Source: Caenorhabditis elegans
Taxonomy: Eukaryota; Nematoda; Chromadorea; Rhabditida; Rhabditidae
Assembly: GCF_000002985.6 (NCBI RefSeq)
Contig: NC_003280.10
Span: forward strand, 14,070,501 to 14,134,500
Direction: 5' to 3'
DNA length: 64,000 bases
Part shown: piece after piece, positions 1 through 12,100 of the stretch
Layout: each line of letters opens with the position of its first letter
Numbering within the stretch: position 1 is the first letter of the stretch
Program-made: the position numbers and the translations under genes
Notes under the pieces: generated by a model
Told to the model about the DNA's origin: nothing
Seen by the model: the letters and a program-made list of their open reading frames with translations, nothing else
Databases searched by the model: none

Positions 1-154
1 TCGGCGCAAAAATGTCAGAAATAACCAAAAATTGTGCTTTTTCATTTGAAAAAAATCCAATTTTTGTTCTTTTTTACTCAAAAAATTCAATTTTTTTCGG
101 CTCAAAAACGTCAGAAAAGCTCAAAAAATCTAGCAAAAATTGCAATTTTTCCAG

Positions 155-3100
155 GTCAGCCCGAACAGCCCATACTCAACTCGCAAAAGCGCTGGAAAAT
201 GGCGAAATTATGCCATCTGAAGCTCGATTCGACTCGAATTGTATCACCCCGGGCACATATTTCATGACACGGCTTCATCAGAAGCTTGACGATTGGATTA
301 AAACGAAATCGGCGACCGATTCGCGTTGGCAAGGCCGAAAAATTATTCTCAGCGGTCACAATGTGAGGAAAATGATGGCTCTCTTCAGATTGAGCTCCAG
401 ATTTGCTCAAAAATCAATTTTCTTTAAATTTTTCAGGAAAAAATTGATGAAAATTCCAATTTCTGATGAAATTTCTAGGAAAATTTGGATTTTACAGCAA
501 AAAAAAAGTGGTACTTTTTACAATTTTGCTGTGAAAATTGCGATAAAATCCAACAAAATGGCTGAAAAATTTTTTTTGACCAAAAAAATCGAATTTGGAG
601 CTCAGATTTGCTCAAAAGTCAATTTTTTTTCATATTTTTTAGGAAAAAATCGATGAAAAATTGCAATTTTTCAGGAAATTTTGGATTTTAGACCCAAAAA
701 TGAAGTGTTTTTTCAACAAAAAAAACCCGATTTTTTTTTATGTTTTAGAGCTAAAAATCAGCATTTTAGTCCAATTTTTTTTATAAAAACGTTAAAATTT
801 GTATATTTTTGCTTTAAAAATTGCGGTGTTTTGGGCCTTTAGGTGAAATTTTGCGAACTTTTTTAGAGAAAAAACTGAATTTTTGCTTTAAAGCGTTTAT
901 TTATTCGAATTTTCGAAAAAAAATTTCACAGATTTCAAGCCAATTTTGGCTTAAAATCAAGAAAAAATCACGTTTCTTCGTCTATTTTAATGCTAAAAAC
1001 CGGGTTTTTGAGTAAAAAAGTGTTAAATTTCAAATTTTTATTATTTAAAAAAGATTCGGAAAGCGAAAAATTGCAATTTTTCTTGAAATTTTTTAGAAAA
1101 TTCGGATTTTAGGGCGAAAAAAATAGAAATTTGTACGTTTTTGATGTAAAATAGCTGAAATTTGCTCAAAAATCAATTTTTCTCATTTTTTGAAGGAAAA
1201 ATTAATTCGCTTTTCACTAAATCTGACAGGGAGCCGGAAAATTCGGAAAATTTGGCTCAGAAACTGATTTTTTTGCCGAAAAAACCGCGAAATAAGCGGC
1301 TAAAAACGAGAAAAAAAAATGCCAAAACACTCAAATTTTCATCTATTTTGATGAATTTTGTAGCAAATTTCATGGAAAATGATCTAGAAATTCGGCAGAA
1401 AAAATGCATTAAAATTTGCATTTAAAAAAAATTTGTGAAAAGTAATTCGCAATTTTTCGCTGTCAGATTTAGTGAAAAGCGAATTAATTTTTCCTTCAAA
1501 AAATGAGAAAAATTGATTTTTGAGCAAATCTGGGCTCCAAAAATGATAATTTTCAGCTATTTTTCATCATGAAAAACGTACAAATTTCTACTTTTTTCCT
1601 CATAAAAAACCGGATTTTTCCAGAAATTTATTTTTGGAAAACTCTAGGTGGTCCAAAAAAATTTTTTTCAGCCATTTTGTTGGATTTTATTGCAATTTTT
1701 ACAGCAAAATTGTAAAAAGTACCACTTTTTTTGCTGTAAAATCCAAATTTTCTTAGAAATTTCATTAAAAATTGGAATTTTCATCAATTTTTTCCTGAAA
1801 AATTTAAAGAAAATTGATTTTTGAGCAAATCTGAGCTCCAAAAATGATAATTTTAAGCTATTTTTCATGAAAAACGTACAAATTTCTATACTTTTTGCGT
1901 CATAAAAAACCGGATTTTTCCAGAAATTTCGAGAAAAAATGCAATTTTTCATCGATTTTTTCCTAAAAAAATATGAAAAAAAATTGACTTTTGAGCAAAT
2001 CTGGGCTCCAAATTAGATTTTTTTTTTTGGTCAAAAAAAATTATTTTCAGCCATTTTATTGGATTTTATTGCAATTTTCACAGCAAAAATACTCAAATTA
2101 TTACTTTTTTTGCTGGAAAATCCAAATTTTCATAGAAATTTCATTAAAAATTGGAATTTTCATTAATTTTTTCCTAAAAATTATGAAAAAAATTGACTTT
2201 TGAGCAAATCTGAGCTCCAAATTCGATTTTTGTTTGGTCAAAAAAAAAATTTTCAGCCATTTTGTTGGATTTTATCGCAATTTTCACAGCAAAATTGTAA
2301 AAAGTACCACTTTTCCAAATTTTCAAAAGATCCAAAAATGAGCAAATCTGGGCTCGAAATTCTAAAAAATTGAAATTTAAAGCTTTTACTCGTTGCAGGT
2401 GCCCGGTGAAGGAGAGCACAAAATAATGGATTTTATCCGTACGGAACGGGCCGGCTCGAGCTACGATCCAAATACACGTCACTGTATGTACGGCCTGGAC
2501 GCCGATCTGATAATGCTCGGAATAGTCTCCCATGAGCCACATTTCTCGTTGCTCCGAGAGGAAGTGACGTTTAATACGAGACCACGCAAGAATGATAATA
2601 AGGCGACGAAAAAGCCGAAGCGAACGGATTCCGACGTGAAGAAATTCCATTTGCTTCATCTATCACTGCTCCGAGAGTATTTGGCGTGGGAATTTGCTGA
2701 TGTTAAGGTACAACAAAAAGTGGTGCTGAAATTCTGGAAAAATATCGATTTTGAGCCGAGAAATGCGTGAAAATCGTCACATTTTGAGTGAAAAGCTCGC
2801 AAAATGGCTTCAAAATCATCAATATTCTGAAAAAATCGATAAAAAATTGAGAAAAATGGTCATTGCTATGGGAAAAGCTGGAAAAATAGCTTCCAAATTA
2901 GCAAAATTCTGATTTTAAAAAAAGTCGATGAAAACTGAAGAAAAATCGCAAATTTTTGTCGGAAAAGCTGGTGAAATAGCTTCCAAAACGTCCATTTTCT
3001 GAAAAAATGGAGAAAAATTTCCAATTTTTTAGAGAAAATCTGGAAAAATAGCTTCGAATCTAGTTTGAGCCAAAGAATACTGTCATTTTGGTGAGAAAAA

Positions 3101-6100
3101 CTGCTGAAAGAGCTTCAAAGTCATCAATATTCTGAAAAAAAAATTCAGTTTTCACAGAAAAAATTGAGAAAATCGGTCGGAAACTGAAAATAACTGAACA
3201 TGCCCCAGTTTCTCGACATTTTGAGCGTATTTTTGGGAATTTCTAACCGAAAATTGGAGATTTCCCGGCCAAAAATGTTGAAAATTCATAGAAATTTGAA
3301 ATTTCTGACATTTTCATTAAAAAAAGCCTAAACTTGTCAAAAATTCACTTTTTTTTCGGACGAAAAATAGCAGCTTCTAGTCCTTAATAAATGCCAAAAA
3401 TTCGCAGAAATTTGGCCTTCATTCCGAGATGACAAACTTTTTGGTGGCAAAGTATCCAAGGAGACAAACTGGGGTGTATCTTGGGGGGCATATCTTAGCT
3501 CCAAAGGATCACGAGGCTCTTCCTGATGTTCTGATCCTTCAGCTCCAAAAGAACATGAGCTGAAGGATCAGACCATCAGGAGGTACCCTTACGATCCTTC
3601 TTATCTGAAGGATCAGAACATCAGAAGGTACCCATGTGATCCTTCGGAGCTGAAGGATCAGACCATCAGGAAGAGCCTCACGATATTCCAAGTTAGTTGG
3701 ACGTTTTACAGCTTTTCCCAAAAGACCATCGTTCATACATTCAATTGTGAGGGAATTATAACCGAAAATCGATTGAAAATTGCATTAAAAAACTTATTCC
3801 AGAAAAATGTGAACAAAAATTAGTTGAAAAATACATATAAAAATCTAGTTGAAAAAAAGGTTGTCACCAAAGATATGCCCCCCAAGATACACCCCAGTTT
3901 GTCTACTGGATACTTTGTCTCCTTGAATACTATGCCCCCAAAGAACCTTTGCCACCAAAAAGTTTGTCATCTCGGAATGAAGGCCCAGAAATTTCAATTT
4001 TTTTTCCTGATTTTTTTGAGTTTATCAGAAAAAAACCCTATATTTTTCAAAATTTTCCAATTTTTTGGAGATTTCGGGTAGCTGAAAATCGGATTTTTCA
4101 TCATTTTCATATGAAAATTTGAATTTTTTCAGTGGAAATTCCAAATTTCCACCTAAAAAACCTCAATTTTTTCTTTCAGGACTCGCTACCATTCGAGTAC
4201 GAAATGGAGCGAATCGTCGACGATTGGATCCTTCTGGGCCTTCTAGTAGGAAACGATTTTCTTCCACACTTGCCCAATATTCATATTCACGACGACGCCC
4301 TTCCGCTGCTCTACTCGACGTATAAAAAAGTGCTGCCGACACTTGACGGGTACATTAACGAGGCCGGCTACCTCAATTTGTCGCGTTTCGAAGCTTTTCT
4401 GGCGGAGCTGGCGCTGAACGACAAGACATCGTTTATGGAGCGACTCGAGGATGAACAGTTTATGGAGTCGAAGAGGATCCGAGTTGTGGATCCAGAGCAG
4501 CAGGAGCTCGCGGAGCCCGAACTGGTGGCTTTTGAGTCGTCGGATGTTGAGGATGAAGCTGGAGCAGAGGAGAGCAAGGATGAAGCTGGTGGAGCTGGAG
4601 CAGAGGATGATGAAGACGACGCTGCATTTGTCAGTGATCATGAGGAGGATGGAGATGATCTGGAGCCGGGTTCTGGGTCTGATGAGGTGCAGGAAGCTGG
4701 CTGGAATTGAAAAAAAAAATTGCTGAAATTTGAAATTCAGCGAAAAAAACGGCACCCATATCGACGAATTTAGACGAAATTAGACGAAATTAGGCGAATT
4801 TTGAGTTGGTGGCCCCGAGAAATCTAGGTTTTCTAGGCCACCAACCAATCGTTTGATCTACCAACATTTTCTACTTGGTGGCCTAGAAAATACACGTACG
4901 TTGGGGTTTCTAGGCCACCAAAAATTCTGAACGGTGTAACTGGGCCAAAAGCCACCGAAATTTCGAATTTAGTGGTGGTCTAGAAATATAGGTTTTCTAG
5001 GCCACCACCAACTGCAAATTGGCCGTAAATCGTTTGATCTACCATTATTTATAACTTGGTGACCTAGAAAATTCCGAATTTCTAATTTCTAGGCCACCAA
5101 AAAATTTTAACTTGGTGACCTAGAAAATTCCGAATTTCTAATTTCTAGGCCACCAAAAAATTTTAACTTGGTGACCTAGAAAAATGCATGACTTGGATTT
5201 CTAGGCCACCAAACATTTCGAACTTGGTGGACTAGGAAAGTGTTTTCTGGGCCACCAAGTTTTTAAATTGGTGGCCTAGAAAATTCCAAATTTCAAATTT
5301 CTAGGCCACCAAAAATTTTGAATTGGAATTTGGTGGCCTAAGAAAATCCAGATTGAATTTCAAGGCCACCACACATTTCGAACTTGGTGGCCTGCAAAAA
5401 TGCATGACTTGGATTTCTAGGCCACCAAACTTTTTTTTTTAATATGGTGGCCTAGAAAATAGGATTTCTAGGCCACCAAAAAATTTTGAACTTTGTGCCC
5501 TATAGAAATTCCAAATTTAAATTTCTAGGCCACGTAAAGTCCATATTTTCTGAAACTAGGCCACCAACTACAACCCCCCCGTTTGTTCTTTCTCTCAAAA
5601 TCTGAATTTGGTGGCCTAGAAAAAGCCAAATTTCAAATTTCTAGGCCATCAAAAAACGTTGAACATTAAAAAATACATGACTTGGATTTCTAGGCCATCA
5701 AAAAATTTTTAACTTGGTGGCCTAGAAAAATACATGACTTGGATTTCTAGGCCACCGAAAATTTTCAAAGTTGGTTTCCATAGAAAAATGAAATTTCTAG
5801 GCCACCAAAATTTTTGTAAAAAAATTGGAATTTGGTGGCCTAGAAAATTCCAGATTTGAATTTCTGCGCCATCAAAAATTTCAAAGCTTTTGGTGGGCTA
5901 GAAAAATGCATGACTTGGATTTCTAGGCCACCAAAAATTGGGAACTTGGTGGCCTAGGAAATTCCATATTTGAATTTCTAGGCCACCAACTGTAAATTGG
6001 CCATAAATCGTTTGATCTACCATATTATTCTTAACTTGGTGTCCTAGAAAATTTCTAATTTCTAGGCCACCGAAAACTTCAAACTTGGTGACCTAGAAAA

Positions 6101-9100
6101 ATGCATGACTTGGATTTCTAGGCCACCAAAAAATTTCGCAGTTGGTGGCGTAGGAAAGTGTTTTCTGGGCCACCAAGTTTTTAAATTGGTGGCCTAGAAA
6201 ATTCCAAATTTCAAATTTCTAGGCCACCAAAAATTTTGAATTGGAATTTGGTGGCCTAGAAAATATCAGATTGGAATTTCTGCGCCATCAAAAATTTCAA
6301 AGCTTTTGGTGGCCTTGAAAAATGCATGACTTGGATTTCTAGGCCACCAAAAATTGGGAACTTGGTGGCCTAGAAAATTCCATATTTGAATTTCTAGGCC
6401 ACCAACTGTAAATTGGCCACATAAATCGTTTGATCTACCATATTATTCTTAACTTGGTGTCCTAGAAACCCCCCCAATTTTCTAGGCCACCAACACCAAA
6501 ACCCGTTCAAAAATCGGCAAATTTTTGCAGCTTCTCCTGTAAAATCTGGACCTAACAAAATTCTAAATTTGGATTTCTAGACCACAAAAAAACGTTGAAA
6601 ATTGGTGGCCTAGAAAATTCAAAACTTGGATTTCTAGGCCACCTGAGATTTCGAAACTGGTGATCTAGAAAATTCCAAATTTGAATTTCTAGGCCACCAA
6701 AAATCCCGAAATTGGTGGCCTAGAAAATTCAAAACTTGAATTTTAAGGCCACCTGAAATTTCGAAACTGGTGATCTAGAAAATTCCAAATTTGAATTTCT
6801 AGGCCACCAAAAATCCCGAAATTGGTGGCCTAAAAAATTCCACATTTGAAATTCTAGGCCACCAAAATCAAAACGCTAGAACTTGATTGAAAATCTCGTA
6901 GAAAATCCGATTTCTTCCTATATTTCAAATTTAGTGGCCTAGAAAATTGGGTTTTCTAGGCCACTAACTGTAAATTGGCCGAAAATCATCGTTTGATCTA
7001 CCATTATTTTTAACTGGGTGGCCTAGAAAAAATCCAAGTTTCTAGGCCACCAACATCAAAAAAAAAAATTTTTTGCAGCTTCTCCTCTCAAATCTCGACG
7101 CCCAACTGCTGGAGGACGAATTTAACGACGAGCTCGCCACGTTGGCGCTCTCCGGAATGAACGACGCGGATTTTGCGAACGACGTGGAGGCTTGCTGGAC
7201 GAAAACCATCAATAATCAGTTCAAACGGCACAAAAAGACGTACTACTCGGACAAACTTCGCTACAAAAACATCTCGAAGCAGCAGCTCCGCGAACAAGCC
7301 GAAGGATACGTGCGGGCTATTCAATGGAACCTCCACTACTACTATCATGGATGCGTCTCGTGGAGCTGGTTCTACCCGCATCACTATGCTCCGTTCATCT
7401 CCGATGTTCGCGGATTCGTGGGCATGCGGATGGAGTTCGAGCTCTCCGAGCCATTCCACCCGTTTGAGCAGTTGCTCGCCGTGCTGCCAGAAGCGTCGGC
7501 CGACTGTCTACCACGTCCACTTCGCGAGCTGATGTCGTCGGATCCTGCGAAATCGCCGATTTGCGACTTTTATCCGGCCAACTTTGAGACGGACCTGAAC
7601 GGGAAGCGCAACGAGTGGGAAGCGGTGGTGCTGATCCCGTTTATCGAGGAGAAGCGGCTTCTGGAGGCGATTGAGGCGAAACGGAGCCGCTTGACGAGTG
7701 AGGAAAATGCTCGGAATTCTCATGGATCTCATATTCAGTGTATATCATCACCAGAGCCGCCAAATAGCCAAGGCCAATGGCGAACTGTTCGTTCTGAAAT
7801 CCCACAAGATTCGTTCAGGATTCCAAGATCCCAAGTCAAGTGGGGACTCTTACCCAATGTGAAAATGGATGTGTACTTCCCGGGATTTCCGACGATGAAG
7901 CATTTGAGCCATCTCGGAGAGCTGCGATTCGCGAATTGCAATATTTTTGGAATGGCGTCGCGAAAGGAGTCGATGGTGTTGAAGGTCTCGTCTCGGCGTT
8001 TTTTTTTTTGCCGATTTGCCGGAAATTGTAATTTCCCGGGGCGATTTATAAATTTGCTGCTGGAAATTTACAATTCTGGGAATTTTCGGCAAATTGTCGA
8101 TTTGCCGGAAATTTAGATTTTCGACACAAATTGGCGATTTGCCGATTTGCCGCCGGAAATTTCAATTCCCCGGTAAATTTCCGATTTACCCCGGATATTT
8201 CAGTTCCGGCAAATTGCCGGTTTGTCGATTTGCCGGAACTTTTGCTATTTTCAGCAAATCGGCAAACTGTCGGAATTGTAAATTTTCGGCATTTCCGGCA
8301 ACTTGCCGATTTGCCGGAAATTTCAATTCTTCGGCAACTTGCCGATTTGCCGGAACTTTTAATTTTCGGCAATTTGCCGGATATTCTCATTTCCCGCAAC
8401 TTGACGATTCCCCGGAACTTTTGATTTTCGGCAACTTGACAATTTGCGGGAAATTTTAATTCTGGCAATTTGTCGAATTGCCGGAATTTTTGATTTTATG
8501 CAAATAGCCAATTTGCCGGAACTTTTCAATTCCGGCCATTTGCCGATTTTACAAAATTTTTGATTCCGGCAACTTAACTATTTGCCGGAACTTTTGATTT
8601 TCGACAAATTGCCTATTTGCCGGAAATTTTCAATTCCCCGGCAACTTGCCGATTTGCCGGAAATTCTCATTTCCGGCAAATTACAGATTTGCCGGAAATT
8701 TTAAATCCGGCAATTTTCTGATTTGCCGGAACTTTTGGTTTGCGGCAAATTGCCGGTTTGCCGGAAATTTCAATTCCGGCAACTTGCCGATTTGCCGGAA
8801 CTTTTAATTTTCGGCAATTTGCCGGATATTCTCATTTCCCGCAACTTGGCGATTTGCCGGAAATTTCAATTCCGGCAATTTTCCAATTTGCCGGAAATTT
8901 CAATTCCGGCAACTTGCCGATTTGCCGGAAATTTTAATTCTGGCGATTTGTCGAATTGCCGGAATTTTTGATTTTCTGCAAATTGTCGATTTGCCGGAAA
9001 TTTCAGTTCCGGCAAATTGCCGGTTTGTCGAATTGCCGGAATTTTTGATTTTCGACAAATTGGCGATTTGCCGGAAATTTCAGTTCCGGCAAATTGCCGG

Positions 9101-12100
9101 TTTGCCGGAAATTTTCGATTCCGGTAATTTGCCGATTTGCCGGAACTTTTGGTTTGCGGCAAATTGCCGGTTTGCCGGAAATTCCAAATCTGGCAATTTT
9201 GCCATTTGCCCGCCCGCCGCCCCTGCTTCATAAAGCAAAGTCTGAGATTACGAATTTTGCACAAACAAACAAACACCGTATTTTTAGGTGGAAAACGAGC
9301 GGGCTCACACTGATATTATCGAGCTTGGATCCGAGCTTTGCGACGAGGAAGTCTGTATCGATTGGCCCATCCTGAAAGTGGCAAAAATCGATTCAATATG
9401 GGGAGGAGACGATAAAATAGTCCGAAAATGCGACGATGAGATTATTGTGAAGGATATGAGCGAAGAGGAGAAGCGGCAGTGGCAAGCTCACGCGAATCAG
9501 CTCACCGAGCATCTAATGACACGTTTCGCTATAGAAATTGCCGCACAAAAGGACTCGAAGGGCAAGCACATCCGGCCTGCTGTGGCCTGGGTTCGGAAGT
9601 TTACTGGCTTGGTGTATGAAGCCCAGGGAGGAGGCAAGGAGCCTTCTGTTCTGAAGGCCTGTAAGCAATGGTCGAGCCCACAGCAGTTGATGCCGGTGCT
9701 CTTGCCGCTGGTTGTTAAGGTGAATAGGAAAAATAAATAATTTTTTAAAGAAATTTCTAGAAAAGTTTTTTTTAGTAGAAAACATTGTAATTTTACGGAA
9801 ATCATGACAAAAAAATGTTTTTTTTAAAACTAACTAAATTTCTGGAATTTTGGAATTTTTAGCTGAAATTTCGCTTTTGAAAAATAAATTTTAAACGTTT
9901 TTGTGAAAAAAAGTTTTTTTTTCAAAAATTCATATTTTTAGCTGAAATTATGTGAAAAAGTCAAAAGTTGGAAAATATTGAAAATATTTGAATTTTTAGC
10001 TGGAAATTTCAGAAAAAAAAATTATTTTTTTTGGAATACCCAGTTTTGGAATGGTAGAAAAATGTTGAATTTTCTGGAAAAAAATTCAAATTTTCATTAA
10101 AAATTATTTGAAAAATTTCCAAAAAATTAATTTGGAATTTTGGAATGTTGAAATAATTATTTATTGATTAAAAAAAATCCCAATTGTTTTTTGCAAAAAC
10201 GTCGAAAAAATGTAATAATTTGGAATATCGGAATTTTGAAATGTTTTTTAAAAAAATTGGCATTTTCCAAAAATAAATTGAAAATAAAATACAAAAAAGT
10301 TGTATAAAAATACAAAAAATTTTTCTTTAGTATTCCAAAAAAACATTTTAATTTTCCGAAATAAATTTTTTTTAATTTTCCAAAAGAAATTTAGAACTAT
10401 CCAAAAAAATTAAAAATTAAAAAATTGTTTTTTTGGCAAATTTGGGAATTTTTGAATTTCCTAAAAAACCAATTTTTTAATTAAAATATTCAATTTTTTT
10501 GCAGGATGTCCTCCTCGAAAATTCCCGTGTTCTGGCTGACCTTCCGATGAAACAAGCCTATCCAAAACAGTCTATCGTTTGGATTACAGACCCGAAATTT
10601 GCACTTTTCGGAATGCCCGGAATGGTTAATGGGTTCAGCAATGAAAAGTCGGCGGATTGTACGTTTTTCCGGAATTTATTCGGAAAATTTGTGAAATTTT
10701 TTGTAGGAGAAAAATTCTAATTCTGCGAAAAAGAAATTTTACATTTAAAAAATGATGAAAAAAATCTTGAAATTTTTCCTTAAATTTCCAAAAAAACAAT
10801 CTATCTCGAATTTCGAGAAAAAATCGAAAAATTTAATAGAAAATTTTTTCATAGAAAATTTCAAAAAAAAAATCACAATTCTTTGAAAATTTTCAGTGAA
10901 AATACACAAAAATATCCAGGGAAATACCTCTGGAAATTTTTAATAAAAAATTCTCAAAAAAAAATTAATCATTTTTAAAAAATTCCATTTTTGGCTTAAA
11001 AAATTCCAAGAATTGCAAAATTTTGCTTTTTCGATCAAAAAAGTATTCAATATGAGAAATTCGAAAGCGCTGAAAAACTGTAGAAAATCCAAGAAAAATT
11101 CTGTATAATTTCCATTCTCCGAACTGAAAAAGCCGAAAATGGAGATTTCTATAAAAAGTTTTCAAGCACTGAGAATTTTAAAAAATTTTACAAAAAAAAA
11201 TTCGAAATTCTAGGATTTTCTGAAAATTTTACGCAAAATTTCTGGTCTTTTCGAGAGAAAAATTCGAATTTTCCCCTGAAAATTCTAGAAAATCCGGGGA
11301 AAATTATGTATAATTCAAAATCCAGCAAAGTTTTCAAAAATAGAAAAAATAAACATTGATTTAAAAATATGACAGAAAAATTTCAGAAATTTAGAGATTT
11401 TTTAAAATTAAATTTTAATTTTTGGCTGAAAATCCTCTGAAATCTGGAATAAAGGCAACAAAAAACTAAATTTAAAAAAAAATAGAATTTTTTTGAAAAT
11501 AAGAATAGAATTTTTTTGAAAATAAGAAAAAATAGAATTTTTTTGAAATCTTAAAATGTTCTTATTGAAAATCCTTTAAAGGAGGACTAACGGTTCGGAC
11601 GATTTTGGACGTATAGACCTAAAATGAGCTCAAATGAACGAATTTCGTAATGAAACTGCTCAAAAATTTTTTATGGCGGTTCAAAATTTTGAAAAAAATA
11701 CACTGATTTTGGCTAAAATCACGAATTTTGCCCATTTTTCCGTGTCACATCTGTTCGAAGTTGGATTTTTTGGAATTATCGTCCTTTATTACATATATTG
11801 GTAGTTTATCTCATTAAATTTCGTCGATTAAAGTACATTTAAAGCGTAACAAATTTCGATGATTTTTGGTTACCTATCGGCTTTAAATGTGCTTTAATCG
11901 ACAAAATTAAATGAGATTAATTACCAATATATGCAACAAAGGACGATAATTCCAAAAAATCCAGCTTGACACGGAAAAATGGGAAAAAGTCGTGATTTTA
12001 GCCAAAAACAGTGTAATTTTTTCAAAATTTTGAACCGCCATAAAAACTTTTTGAGCAGTTTCATTACGAAATTCGTTCATTTGAGCTCATTTTGGGTCTA

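Noticed and set aside
12..656. 214-codon plus-strand frame at the window start
   Set aside because: Only 155-362 is xrn-1 exon; the rest is flanking intron that happens to stay open. The donor gtgagg at 363 is clear.
4790..7065. CRISPR-like look of regularly spaced GGCCTAGAAA repeats
   Set aside because: The DNA is clearly eukaryotic, the repeats alternate with their complement and spacers are neither unique nor of fixed length.
8046..9276. Long frames on both strands reading [16 protein letters not shown] and similar
   Set aside because: They are translations of the GCCGATTTGCCGG satellite, whose period is close to a multiple of three.
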